Below, in pieces: positions 23,069 through 36,130 of a stretch of DNA of 64,000 nt. The position numbers and the translations under genes were made by a program. The notes beneath the pieces were generated by a model. That model did not search any database and had not been told where the DNA came from. It worked only from the letters and a program-made list of their open reading frames with translations. Every line of letters begins with the position of its first letter. Positions within the stretch are counted from its first letter, which is position 1. The stretch comes from Zygnema circumcarinatum (lineage: Eukaryota; Streptophyta; Zygnematophyceae; Zygnematales; Zygnemataceae). Location of the stretch: contig CM074804.1 in NCBI GenBank assembly GCA_037447605.1, forward strand, positions 5,190,356 through 5,254,355, written 5' to 3'.

Positions 23069-23875
23069 TATCATTCACTATTATTTTCTGCGGGATTTTC
23101 GCAATGTATGGCTTGGTCATTGAAACGGAAGACTCCCCCAAACGTTGCAGACTAGGTAGGAGAAGCCATGGGATGAATACCAACCGTATACCTCTAATCC
23201 TATAATGGGATCGGATAGTAGTTCTGGTTTTGCAATGACTGTAGTGAGTTCGTGGGGCATTACTCTGTTTGTTTTGTAACAAGATTGTGCCTGTTGTTTA
23301 ATCCGTCAAGGCATATATCCTCTTGTAAATGGCATAAGAAGATCTTGCTTTCAAATTCCCGTCAACATGTGATGTTTAGAATATTCTGTCAGATCCATTA
23401 GATTTTTTTTAAAATGAAACAGGGTCGTTTTGCAGCGTAGAATGAGAATTAGTTTGTTACTTTCGGGAAAAAAGCTGCCTGGCAAAAATACAACAGGTAT
23501 CTTTTGAGCGCGGATTGCAATGTCCCATAAAGTGCTCATTTTGGTAACGGATTTACAAAAGTTTCTTAAGCCTGCCACCGTTCTTCCAGTTAATCGCACG
23601 AAGAAGGTGATGGCTGATAAAAAATAAAAAGTCACACCACACTCTTGTAACACCAGGCATGGAACATCTTTACATTCAAACTGGGAACACATGCATTACG
23701 GAGGGGTCTACTATCTCTCCCTCTCAGAGAATGAGATAAGGCCACGAAGTCTGCCTAAAGTTCTGCTCGTAGATAAAGAGCAACCTTCCCCCCACGGCTA
23801 CAAAGCTCACCCCATAATCCAGTGTCACAAGTTTTGCCTCCTATCGTCCGTATGTACAACGCTGCTGCCTGCTTC
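23069..23875. other. Intergenic region between convergent ARL2 and NBR1
   Basis: About 800 bp, AT-rich, with no coding signals or recognisable repeats. Presumably the two 3' UTRs and terminator signals. Confidence 0.55.
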
Positions 23876-26800
23876 CTACATCCCGCGCTTCCCTGCAGCC
23901 TTCCCAATGTCCTGCTGTTTGTACATCTGCACCAGCTCCTTTACAACGCGCTTCACGCTTCCCTTGTTCTTGAACATCAGACGGCGATTCACTTTCGTGT
24001 CATAAAACCCCTGCACCCAAGACAGACACGATTTCATTAGACCATCAGCCACCGATTTGGCTCCCCTCGATTTCCATGTGCTATAAAGATGACAAGCCAT
24101 TTGAGAGAGTGCCAGCACCCCCACATACAGTCAGGATATGGGACTCAAATGCAACTAGCAACTAATATTACTGACAAGCAAACAGCAATTGCAAACTTAC
24201 CATTTCGTGGAGTTCCTCAAGCATGGGATCCCACTCCGTTGCGGCAACAAGCTCATCCAGTACACGCGCAAAATCCATGTTCTGCTGCTTCAGCAAATCT
24301 TCATTCAGCTCCCGGTCCGGAAAGCCCATGACTTCGAGCTGCTGCAGCAGCTGTGTCATCTGAGTATCTTCAGAGTACACATTGCCAGCCGGAACATCTC
24401 GCACGAGACCATTTACGGATGCCTCGGCCATCACTGCCATCGGTATCTCCTGTAGTGCGACTTCCTCAGAAAGTGGCTTCGCTACTGAAGCATCACCGGG
24501 AAAGGCAATGGCCACATCCTTAGCTGCAGGATGCTCAACAAACGAGAAACCACCAACGCTCGTGTTCTCTTCCTTGGGAGATTCGGGTGCAGACACCGCG
24601 GCTTGGACGAAGGTAGCAGGCTCTGCAGCCTTGTCAGTGAAAATGACAGGGACAGAAAGGACGGGCGGTGACTTGTCCTCGACCTCAATTCCAGCAGAGT
24701 TCTGCCCTTGAGGCAGTTCATCGCTCACTTCCACAAGTGGCGCAACTGCGACTATCACCTCTGCAGCCAATGGGGCCTCAGGGACTGGCTGGAGGCTCTC
24801 AGTTCCAGCCATCTCCACTTGAGATGGTACAGACGCCAGAGGCGGAGCGGAAGCCAACGAGGTGGCGCGAGAATTCTCCTGAACTGGTGCATCTGCCACA
24901 GATTCTGCCACCTGAGGTGACGGCTCGTTGGGTGGGACAACCTATATCACACAACCCACAAAAACAGAACACACTGAAAAGCTTTTCTTAAGGAGGACAG
25001 TACACAATGTTCATGTAGACTTCTCTCTCCAAAGAAACCTTGTCAGTCAAACCTTATCATTCGACAACTACGGCTCAAAACTAGTCCTCTTGGCTTGAGC
25101 AGAATGGCCTAAAACACTTAGCATACATGCCTTCTAGTCCAAAGAAAGATACCCATCAACACAGGATTTACGACATGATGAACTGCTCACCTGGATAAGA
25201 GCCCAGACGCGGTGACCGAACTTGCGACCTCCAGGGGCCATGAGGCGCCAGTGACACACATAGCGTCCAGCTCTCTCTGGGGCCACAAGATCTACAGAGG
25301 CCTCGATCTCTTCTCCTGGTTGCATTCCCTCCTCAGGCACCTGGTTGCATAACGTGTCGAACGAAAGGATGTTAGAGAGGCAAACGACATGTACGTCTAA
25401 AAGCTAGTCGAGACCACCTAGACAAATGGAGAAAGCCAACCCACAACGCAGGACACTCACCGGGACGGGCACAAAGTCATCAGCTCCAAAACGATCACCA
25501 CCAACATGGACAAGGCGGGTGTGCTGAGGCCAGGGCATAGTTCCGTTGTTTCGCAGGCGCCAGATCTTTGTGAAACGAGTTCCAGGAGTAAACTCAGTTC
25601 CATCGAAGATGGTCACATCCTTGACAAACCGAGCATCGAGCTTCCCCTCAGAAAAGCGATTTTCGAAGGAGCGCCCACAGCTACCCCCACGCCCCATATG
25701 GAAAGGCCTCCCTCCAAAGCAAGGGGGAACTCCAGATGTAGGCACGAAACCATGTCTTCCCTGTCAATTTCATACACAAACCTGTGTCTTGTCAGGTTCC
25801 CTATTGAAAAGTAACTCGAAAAACTCAGACAAGCATCACAAACGGGTCACTAATTCCACAGCGTCGCAAGCACTGCCTGTAACCGGAAAAACATCCGGTA
25901 CCCAGCACGACCAGCATCTAGTCTTTTTAAAAATCATACCGTCCGCCCAAACGAGCCACCCTCTGCCCAAAATGGGTGCTGGCGAGGGCGAAAGAGAGGG
26001 CGCTCGATTTTGTTATACTCTCCCTCCACGCCATGTAATCCATAACAAGTGCGGCACAAGTCATAATCGGGCTTCCTGAAAACAAGAAAAGTCTGGGATA
26101 AGACATACTGGACATGCTGCAGAGGAATCAATGGGCAGTACACCACGGAGGGAAAGGCATATAATGACCTCTAAGAAAAAAGCTTACAAGCGATCGATTC
26201 CAATGAAGAGTGAACAAAGAACAAAAATAGTAACTCGACCAAGGAATGTACACCACTTACATGGTCGACTTGAAGCGAGGTCCCACTATGGGACACATCC
26301 CACACAGGTCACATTGAACTCCCGTGTGAAACAACCTATCAGCGTCCGTCTCTGCGTCTGCCGAGCCGGCAGCGCTAGCGGGGATGGCATTCTCACCACC
26401 TTCCTTCGGCACATCCTCTGCCTTAGGAGGAACATATTCACCTGCCGGTTCCTCGCTCTTGGGAACTTCAGGGACCGCACTCTTCTCGGCGTTGCTCTCA
26501 GCAACACCTGCGTTTTCAGAGTAGTCCTCATGCATACAGAAACTTGGTTCAAAAGAGGCAGTGAAGCCCGACTTCAGTGCTGCCTCCACAACCTGACTCA
26601 GTGTCTTGGGAGCAACCGCAAGAAAGGGCTGAAAGGCTGCGACTACAGACTCAACATCAACTCCACCGTCCTTCAGCGCTGTCTTAATCTTCTCCTCAAC
26701 TTTCCCCTGAATCTTCTCAAACTCTTCCGCAATTCGAGAGGACGCTGACGACGACCCTTCTTCTCGTTTAACACCAGCAGCAGAAGAAGCCTTGGAAGAC

Positions 26801-27364
26801 GATTGCGACGGCTTTTCCTCCGTCGAAGTTGTATTCGACATAGGAGGAGCTGAGCCCTCAGACAATTTGAGACTCAAACGAAGGGGATTCAGGCGCTGGA
26901 TAAGGAGTGCGTCCTTCAGTTCGTCGTCATCCGCCATCGTTACGACATCCCCCTCATTGTCAGCGTAAGTGAATTCGATAGTTCCTTCCCTCGAAAGCTT
27001 GAAAAGATCACGGACCTTCTCAACCAGGACAGAAAAAGACACCTCTGATGAATACATGGTGATGCGCCGGAGCGTAGCGCCATGCTTAATCTGCGAACGC
27101 AATCAACACATCCTCCTTGGTCAGGGGCCTACGCAATCCAAACAATACTCCTCACTACCTCTCTACCTCTTTGCCTCTCTACTTAAGCATGTTCCGCTGC
27201 ATCCTGCGACCCTAACCCCAAACGAACATTACCTTCAGCACAAGAACGTCCCCCATGGCTGCCGACAAGAATGACAGAAGGAGCTTTCACACGCACGGCA
27301 GAGCTTCCCAGCAGCGACCGCGTTCCAGTGAGCCGCGGATGACCTTCAATCGAAGGGAAGCCAT
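23876..27364 (-). CDS. NBR1: NBR1-type selective autophagy receptor
   Basis: Seven exons, 27364-27344, 27090-26261, 26075-25940, 25760-25461, 25340-25191, 24941-24201 and 24010-23876, all in phase, give 770 aa. Order: N-terminal PB1 domain (residues about 1-85, KHGATLRR basic cluster and the acidic ADNEGDVVTMADDDEL OPCA motif) for self-assembly; ZZ zinc finger (CDLCGMCPI ... DYDLCRTC) spanning exons 2 and 3; FW/NBR1 domain (TPGTRFTKIWRLRNNGTMPW ... GRYVCHWRL) over exons 4 and 5; a disordered acidic linker; two UBA domains (LEVMGFPDRELNEDLL and LHEMGFYDTKVNRRL). Between the UBAs lies EWDPMLEEL, where plant NBR1 carries its ATG8-interacting motif. It brings ubiquitinated aggregates to autophagosomes for vacuolar degradation. 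The first coding exon is only 21 nt. Confidence 0.95.
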
Positions 27365-28750
27365 GGCTTTATGTGCAGGGCCCCGTTTGCAGTCGGTCGC
27401 AGGACCGCGTCGCACGAGTCGCAGCAGGTGCGCCCAAGTCGCAGGGGGCCGCAGTTCTTCGCAGCGAATAGTAACGATCGCAATCCGTCGCAAATTGTCG
27501 TAATTCGTCGCCGGCGTCGCAGGTTCGAGAAGCGGTCCCTGCCGGGCGCACATTCCTCGTCAGCGCCACGAAGGCGTGTCCGCTACTCCAAGGAAACGTC
27601 GCGATTGGCCGAGAACTTGACTCCAGAATGACCGGAGCCAATCGGCGACTCGTTTACGCGACTACCAAAATAGTGTGAATGAATGACTTGCCTTTCGTCG
27701 ATGGATGGGGCATGGACTCATGGGCATCCATCCATCCATCCGATGGATGGATGTGCTTCGTCGCTGGGGCTTGTCTTTGGCGATGATTATGGATAGCATG
27801 ATGATTTTATCCATGTTTGATGGCACCGCCATCGTGGGACCAATGCCGCATCCTCCACTATCTGATAGAAAGAGAATAGAAGATGTGGCATTGGTCTCAC
27901 GATGGCGATGATGCCATCAAATGTACATGGAAGGCTTGTAGTTGACACTTGACCTCCGCTTTGCTGCTTTGAGAGCCGTGTGCGTTGTTAGTCAGGCTTA
28001 GGCAGCGTTCCACTCGTAGCCTCTTTTTCTTTTTGTGGGTTATTTATGACACTTTCATAGTAGTTCTGCATATTGCCTTCTTGCATGTACTCTTGATGGC
28101 GTTGCTATTGTGAGGTCAATGGCAAAGCACCACACTGTTCATGTTGGCATGTACACCTCAAACTCACCACACTGCACGACCCAACACTGAACCGAATTGT
28201 ATTCATACGGTTCCTTCTCTAATTGTCATTTTAAGGTACAGTACTGTATTTCGAGGGTCGGAGATTGTCACTGCACGTGCGGAAGGCATGCAATGTTTGG
28301 GACTTGCAGAAGCGATCGCATTGTCAATCCAACTTCCCGTATAGAAGAATTTGCGCGAATAGCAAACCTTACCAGGGGTTTGAAACCATAAGCGATGGCG
28401 ATTTCGAGTTCACAATCGATTCATCACAGCACCATTGCTGACATAGTAGCGGTGTTTGACTTCGTTTGAGAGGGAGAAGCATGCACGAGCTTTTAAGGTT
28501 GTATGTTAGTTGCATACACTGGTTATGGCGAGCGGAGAGGGAATGAGAACTTCAAAAAGACATAACGGCAGTTCAAAAGGAAGAAAAACAGAGAAAACTA
28601 AAATCAGTACGTACAGAAAAAGACACGGCTTGGCTATGCTCATTCACGCAGTTCACCCCATGTCGTGCATCAAGGCAGCTCTGACAACATTGAATGAACA
28701 ATTTGAATTTCATTATTTAAAGAAGAAAAATTACAGAGCCCCTCGCGCAT
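27365..28750. other. Intergenic region between NBR1 promoter and AP-4 beta 3' end
   Basis: 27390-27560 is GC-rich with many degenerate GTCGCAG-type units and probably contains the NBR1 promoter. An inverted CCAAT (ATTGG) lies at about 27603 and a CCAAT at about 27637. 27720-27750 has an ATCC/GATGG microsatellite patch. 27795-27932 is a family A foldback element and 28083-28128 a single arm. I see no gene. Confidence 0.55.
27795..27932. mobile_element. Foldback element of family A (MITE-like)
   Basis: The left arm 27810-27855 (TCCATGTTTGATGGCACCGCCATCGTGGGACCAATGCC) is mirrored by the right arm 27885-27932 (GGCATTGGTCTCACGATGGCGATGATGCCATCAAATGTACATGG). Reverse-complementing the right arm gives a near match with a few indels. 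The loop is about 30 bp. This is the clearest hairpin of the family in the window. Confidence 0.65.
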
Positions 28751-31700
28751 CTATAGGGAACCAAAGCTGGACAAAACACCTTTGAAGTATGTCACGAAAG
28801 CAGACGCCAGTGATGTGTCTTCAGACTTAACTTTGGCAGATGCAGTTCCAGCAGCCTTATTGACAAGTAACTCTACCAGAAAAACGCCGCTGCCGGAGGG
28901 CGAGTCGGCTTTCTGTGCATAAAAAAAAAACTTAAAGTTGGGAGCTGTTCCTCCTGATGCCATGCATTGAACGTTTTTGGACGCCATATGCTTCAGCAAA
29001 GGTGGGGGCCCGAGCAGAGCCTCTGCAGCCTGCACGGATAAGTTTTCGTTCTGTACAGGCAGCAACAACAGCATTAGGGCATAACTCAGCACGTCCCACA
29101 AAAGTGAAGCCCGATAAAACCTGTTCAAATACGACTATGCAACCTGCAGTGTGTGAATAAACATTAGATGACCAAGCTCAACAAGTGTCAGGAGAATTTG
29201 CAAGACTCACCAAAGTTTCGGTGATAGGCAGCTGGCTCCACTTCCGTTGGAACGTTGGCGCATCCAGGACAGGCCGAGGATTGAGTCTCAAAGTGGGAAC
29301 TGGACGCAGGACTTGGCTGGGAGATGGTGAGGTGAATCCAAGCAGGTCATCTAGCGAAGCAATGGCTGAGGCGGGCGCCGGAGGAGGCATGGAAGAGGCT
29401 GGTGGCCCTGCTGATGAGAAAGGCTGAGCTCGCTGGACGGGCTCATAGCTTGTTCTTGCACCAATTGATGCTGGCTGCATCAGGGGAGTGGCAGGAAGAG
29501 CTGCGGATGGTGAAGGTGAAAGCAGATCAAAAGTAGGGACCTCTTGAGGAGGTGCCATCACGCTGGGTCCATTGACGGCAGGTGCAAGGGTTTCTTCCTT
29601 CTCTTCAGCACTAAGAAGTGTATCTGCTTCGGAATAAGGCACTCCAGCCGAGGCAATCCCACTGGGTGAGGGCAGAGCTGCCGGCGCAGCCATGGCTTCA
29701 GGGTCGGTGACATCGAGTGGTCCACGGAACTCCTTATCAAGGAACAGGTACGAGGGCTGCAGGAAGCCAGCATACCACAAATGGATGGTAATAAAATGAG
29801 CAGTAGACAACTTGCAATACATTCAATAGGTACCATCATATTACATACTCCACACCTAACCATGACCTGTCCTAAGCCAGCCACAAACTGATAAATTCAG
29901 CTTAAACTGATTGATTTAGTCATACAAGCGCAATAATCAGGACCCTTCGAAAATTTAGACGAGTGCAATACGATTCGGGCAGAAAGAATTGCTGAGATCT
30001 GAAAAAAACCATGCAAAATCCGCAGCAATCCAATCATGACTTGTAAAAGGGGAAGCCGTAACCGACGCCATCGAGACCTGCTGAGCCAACTACAGAAGCT
30101 GCAGTGAATGAGCCATCAGGCAGACAAAAGGCGGCCCCCATGTCAGTCACAAATTTGCAGGAAGAAGCTATTAGTGGTACGGCTGGCATGGGTAACCCTA
30201 AACTCGAACCCCTAACCTTAACCCTAAACCCCAAAACCCTAACCCCCGCGAGCCCATGTCGCTACGGCCCTATCGCGGTGGCCACACACCTAGCACGGGT
30301 GGGAAAAGCGGAGAATAGGAGGGTAATCACCCGCCTGTATACTGTATGAGAGTTCGAATGACCCACCTTCCGGTAAACAACTGCCAAGGTGTTGAATTCG
30401 TCAAAAACGCGGTCTTTAGCCTCACTGCTTTGTGATTCAGCAAACACTGACACCGCTTGCCTTGGAGGGTTAATCACTCGTTCTGCGGCTTCAATTCCTG
30501 CCTGCAGAAGGCGGTAATAAAGAAGTGCTCTATCATGTACATCCTGCGCACAAACAAAGTAATACAGCATTTGTAAGTCCATCTGGAAAGTTGTCGACAA
30601 CCATGGTAATGGCTGCCCAAGAATGCTGAGCCTATAGCACATGTACATGATGTGTTCACGTATGAAGTACATGCATTCGTTATGTACCTCTATTTGCAAT
30701 CGACACTCCTATCTCGCCAGCGTAGGCCGGTTACAATTGTGACAAGGGTCAAGCTGCTGTGCTGGCATGGTTCCCCGTTCATAGGGCTATGTGCAGGCTT
30801 TCATTGCCTTACCTGGTGTTGATCGGTGAGACCATGAGACAGGGCTGTCCCCAAAATCGACTGGCACTCTGGTGGTCTTTTGAAGAACAGCTTGGCTATA
30901 GCCGTCAAGATCTCTAGCCTCACCTGCAGGCCATTCACGATTCGACATCCCGAGTGAATCCACTTCCTTTCTTGAAAGCCGATCTTTCAATTCGATTCCA
31001 CAAGTCAACTTGAATCTTGCAAGTAAATCGAGTGCTGAAGCATAAATTTGTCATAGGACAAGTTTCCAAAGGCGAGGGCAAGGACAATAATTCTCGTCAA
31101 CTCATCTTCTGCCAACTGCAATTTTCGAATCCAACAAAAGTTTGAAGGAAGCTGCATGTACTATGATTTAAAAATTGTCACACCATGAATCCAACAACTT
31201 AACTGAGCGAAAGCTACTCGGATCCCTCTGCGGAGGGATGCAAAATGCAGGGTACTGACCATTGGCATCAAGGACACATTTTTTATATAACCCATGGAAG
31301 TAGTGGTAATGCGGTCCCAACATCTAGCACAGTTGAAGACTTACCACCGGAGATTCCTCCTCTGCCCAGCCGTCAATGAGGCCCTCCAGAACATAAGGGG
31401 AATCTTGCATGTCCTGCCCGTACTCCCCCAGCATCCAAACAAGAGCCGCTTTGGCCTTCGGCTCCTGCACGCCCTTGCTGCTGACGCTTCCCACAACCGC
31501 TATGCAGTCTTGACTCCATTGAGGGTACTTCCGCAGCAAATCCTTTATGAGGACCTGAACCCAACTCAAAATACTAGCAACGACAGATTATCAATCTTTT
31601 AAGCCTCAGACGAGAGTTAGAAAGGATTTTCTTGTTCCGAGGCAGTGAAACATAGGCGCTTCTAGGACAAAACTCAAACAAACAGGACAGCCTGTTCTTG

Positions 31701-34700
31701 TTCTCTTCCCAAGGCTTCTGACTGCATCCCCATTGAAGCCAGTATGTCCACCCACATCTAATGCAAAAAGGCCTCGATCACAACACCATATTATATGACT
31801 AAAACACAACCATGAAGGGATTGATCTATGAATGAGGTCATACGCGACAAGAAATAAGTATGGTCGTGCCAAAAGACTGCAACCCATACGTGGCAAGTTT
31901 TCTGAGTTTGCATAGCCAATTTTCCGGACATAAACAATCATTCACTTAGTTAGGAGCTCCTCTAGCAGATCGGAGGAAAAGACATTCGTCTTGTAGATAC
32001 AATGAATCTGCGTAAGCAGGCCTCCGCAATCTAGGAAAGAAAGGGCTTATGCAACAGCTAGGGGGAGACTAGAACGTGCACGGGGAGTTATTAAAACATT
32101 CCTACACAATAAAGCCTAGAACAGAAAATCAAACAGCTACTTGACCACTTTCTATGAGCAATTCTTTCATTTGGGTCTTTACGATAGGAAGCTAATTCCA
32201 CCTACGATAACTTACCTATTGCATGCATAAAATGCAACATGTTTACCTTTTGCACGAAAGATTACTGAAACTTAATATTTTATTGAAAAGACCAACGATC
32301 ATTGATACATTCACTTGAACACCTTTCTTATCATAAGAAAACCTTTTGGAAAGTATTTTCAAAACCCTTTCTCGTAAAGTTAGTTAAACATTGCTAATTG
32401 GTACACAAAAAGTTCCATTCAAGGTAGAGAAAGCTGACCAGGGTTTCTGCTGTAACATAGTCCGTGTCCATCTCCAGGAATTGCAATAGCCTGTCAACGA
32501 TGCCATTCACGTCGTAGCTTTGCAAAGCGATTTGACCGACTGCTCTGATTGACTCGCGAGCGATGGTCACATCGACATTCGCAGCATACTCACTGAGTTC
32601 AGTCACTGTATATCCCATCCATCCGCCCTCCTGTCTTTCAGCTCTTTCGAAACTACTAAGCTCTATAAAAGCTTAAAGAGGGGCCTGATTACAACTGCTA
32701 TCCTAAACTTGGCAGTCCCACGTACTAATAGTGGAACACAGAAATTAGATAATCTACTGGTTCACCAAATCATGAAAGGAATGCAAATACCAGGGAGGCT
32801 AGAGAAAGATCACTTAGGATTTCATATCTGCTTTAATCACGCAGGCATGGTTAGTACTTCAGAAATCCCAACTGAATAACAACCATAAGGAGCAGAATCC
32901 AGGAAGGAGAAGAGACGTTCATCTGAGAATAATCCAATCTGAAAACGTGAAAGCTTGCTATCTCAAGAAGAACAGGTTATGCCCTGAATGTCACCTATTT
33001 CATATGTATTGTTCTCATTGGCCACTGCTGTGAGCATTTCCAGCTTCAGCTTCTTAACATACGTTGGGTCGCTGAAGCGGCAGTAAAAGTGCTTGTAGTC
33101 TGATGCAAAAAGCATGGGTGCCCTCGCGACAAGCAGGCTCAAATGACTCAAAACGGCATATGACTGCTCGGAGCTGCTTGTGCTCATAAGTGTGAGCAAA
33201 GGGGCCTTTATTCTCTCATAGACCTGCAGAGCAACCCATCAAATGGAAAATGTCCATGAAAAGTGTTAACCAGCAGCTTATGCGAGATAAAGTCCTGCGC
33301 ATCACTTCAGGCAACTTCGGCACATCGCATGAGAGGCAGCTTAACGAATCTGCTCCTAACTATATCAAGTTTGCTAATTGGCAGACCAACAATCTTAGAG
33401 CAATTGCCAAGGAGGCAGATGTTGCAAAGTTTCTTATACGCTTGTGTACAATATCAGCCAAAAACTACCGAAAGGCAGTTTATAATTCCAAATTTATCCA
33501 GAGACTATCAAGTGTGCAACTCCAATGTGTCACACACACCTTTTAGGAATATCGATTAAAACGCTGGGATCCTGATAGTTTCACAGTTTTCCAGCAAAGG
33601 TTCCATAACACCTACCTGTTGGTGCACATCCGCCATTGACAGTGTGAGGTGTAGAAACACTTTTGTAGTCGCCAATACCAAGGCGCTGTTTGCATGTTGC
33701 AGTCGATCTTCCAGCAGATTCATTATGTCAAATGTGTCGTTTGGATCAATTGGTGTATACTTGGACACCAGCTCCAGAACCAGACACTGGCCCCATTCGC
33801 TGAAATCTTTGATCCTGTGCCCATGTCATTCCCCATCAGTTGCTGCTTCTAGCATGTTCTCAAAGAGTAAAGATGAGACGAGCCGGATTTATGCCGACAT
33901 AATAGGCTTTTGACCCTTGATGTTACAAATTTCGAAGGTGTGAAATGCTCATCCTGGATAGGCTAGTATTAACTTAGCTATTTCAGAGGAGCAGATTGAG
34001 CAGAGTACCAATACAATGTTGCCTTCACATTACCCTTAGTCAGTAACCAGCTGTCTAAAGCAGGAAGTCAATACAATGGCGATAAGGTCAAGTGAAGCCT
34101 AAGGCAAAATTTGCTTCTAGTGCAAATGGTTTAGGTTTGGCGCATTTCGAACCTATTTAGTAAAGAAAACACAACCGGTTTGCTGTACAAAATTTCTTTT
34201 TCCTTGATAGCAGTCTCATTGTTTTGATTGGCTTCAATCGTCAAAATTTCTTCAAGTGCACACAGGCTGTTGGCCACCACCTGCACATCTCCATCAAGAA
34301 CATTACTGCCTAGGTCCGGCTGCTTTAACCGGTTTGCGCTAGTTGCAGGTAAAGGCTCCTGTTGATCTGTGAAATATTTGATCATGTCTTCCATTTCCAT
34401 GAAATATTTGCCAATTGCAATATCTTTCTATTTTTTATCAACTAAAAACGTCTGATGGCCCGAGATATTGCTTGAAGTTCAAAGCAAGATGCTGTCCGTG
34501 AAAAAAAACTGTACTGTTTTCAACAATAAGCCGATGAACACTCCTTGTGACAAAGTAGTCAGTTCATGACTAAAACTTATGTGTCCAAAATTATCCCTTC
34601 CTTATCAAACATGCACACTCTCCCAACTAGTCCCTAAGCTGTAAATGTTCATTGCACGATTGTTTAGCACATCATGCTTTTCAAGAGACGATAATGATGA

Positions 34701-36130
34701 AATCAAGCCTCCAAAAGCGTCTGAAATTGAGAACGTTTAATCAGCCTCTTTCATTGATCAACAACTCTCAGTAATGGCGAGACCAGTAGTCGGCTAGCAA
34801 GAATTGCAAATGGACAAACTGTGAGCTTTAGATTCACCTTTATCTCATACCTGTCCGTCAGGGTCATGAATCAAAAGCGTCTTTAGTGTGTCCGAAAACT
34901 CATTCTCCTTGCAGGCTGCCGGTGCTATATGGTACAATTTCAAAACTCCCGTAGCAGCGGTCATCCGAACATAAGGACTGGCATCCTTCAGGCCAAGGCG
35001 AATTGGGCCAACAAGATACTCCACTAAGTTCCGAACTCGAAGTCCACAGAGACTTCGCAACGCTAGACCCCTAATCATGGGATCATCATCCTGTTTAAGA
35101 GGCGTGAAAAATCATGAAAAACGGAAGAGCGACGAGTAAATTCTGAGTTTCAAATGGTGGGTGAACCAATGCGATTTTATCGGATGGATACATTTTTGCA
35201 ACTATTCGTGCACAAATAGCCATGCGAGAGCGAAAGTCAAAATTACGATACCATGAACATTTGCATCATACGCTTACACTGCAGCAAACGTAATACTAGC
35301 ATCCCTACTCCTCATGCTCACCTGGCAATCTCTTTGAAGGAAATTTATGGTCAGCAATGCAAGCTCCGGATTTGTGGACGCGTAGTTGCAAACATACAAG
35401 TAGCACATTTTCTTGAGAACCAGGTCGGATGTGGCACTGCACATGACCATCTCACTGACGTTCCAAAACCCTTTGTCAGTCCCTTGCGTCAGTTTAATTA
35501 ACGTGGCAAACCTACAAGATGCCTATGAGATAGCATTTTCTATTCACGTTGACTTCATTCGCAGCCGTGGGAGCCAACTTTCTGTTTGCATTCCCGAATT
35601 CGGAATTCCCCAAAACTCCCCGCGGATCAACCTAAACAAAAAGACAATTGATGAGCTCACAACGAGCACACAAGAGCGAATTTTAAAGAGATCGCGCATT
35701 CACCTGAAAAGTGCAGAAACATCAATGCCGACTGTCATGTATGAGATTACTTTCTTATAAAGTTCCCGTTTGACATCGCCTACTCCAATAGCCCTGTACA
35801 GCCGCTCAATAGTACAGGTGCTCAATATTGCCCCAGTGTTACGCACAAACACCAGTGACAAGTGGACTCGGCAGCAAGTATTCCTCGACCAAATGAAGGA
35901 AATGGGAGATGTAAGAACAGCATAACAACTGATATTCTACGCACTATATTCTTCCGTGAGTTATCGTTCGTAGAATAATAAGTTCAAGCATAAAAAATGA
36001 CGCATCAACACTCCTCCGATCAGCGCATACTCTCTCAAGGAATATACAGTGATACATACCTGCTGCCAGCGAGTTGTCGTAGTTGGTTCTTGAGCTCCAC
36101 GAGCTCTCCCTTTCGATTGTCGACGTTCAT
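28751..36130 (-). CDS. AP4B1: AP-4 adaptor complex beta subunit
   Basis: Thirteen exons, 36130-36060, 35793-35704, 35454-35322, 35090-34851, 34280-34153, 33814-33616, 33223-32995, 32605-32439, 31554-31345, 30923-30813, 30543-30367, 29756-29211 and 29050-28751, join in phase to 866 aa. Residues about 1-585 form the adaptin HEAT-repeat trunk (LKNQLRQLAGSR, MIRGLALRSLCGLRV, NLVEYLVGP, LLEDRLQHAN, KDLLRKYPQWS). A Pro/Ser-rich hinge with SLDDLLGF follows. The end is the beta-type appendage platform (VQCMASGGTAPNFKFFFYAQ), which marks AP-4 beta rather than AP-1/2 beta. AP-4 sorts cargo at the trans-Golgi network without clathrin; in plants it acts in vacuolar sorting. Start codon chosen as the first ATG before KGELVELKNQ. 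Its promoter is shared with the divergent RPN9 gene. Confidence 0.95.
30187..30246. repeat. Interstitial telomere-like repeat
   Basis: Within an AP-4 beta intron (30366-29757), 30193-30246 holds at least five degenerate CCCTAA/CCCTAAA units (ACCCTAAACTCG, CCCCTAACCTTAACCCTAAACCCC, AAAACCCTAACCCC). The consensus is the Arabidopsis-type TTTAGGG telomere repeat. Confidence 0.75.

Noticed and set aside
26131-26748. 205-aa plus-strand frame
   Set aside because: Antisense of NBR1 exon 2.
30034-30234. 66-aa minus-strand frame in an AP-4 beta intron
   Set aside because: No splice sites in phase with flanking exons and no known domain; its start lies in telomere-like repeats.
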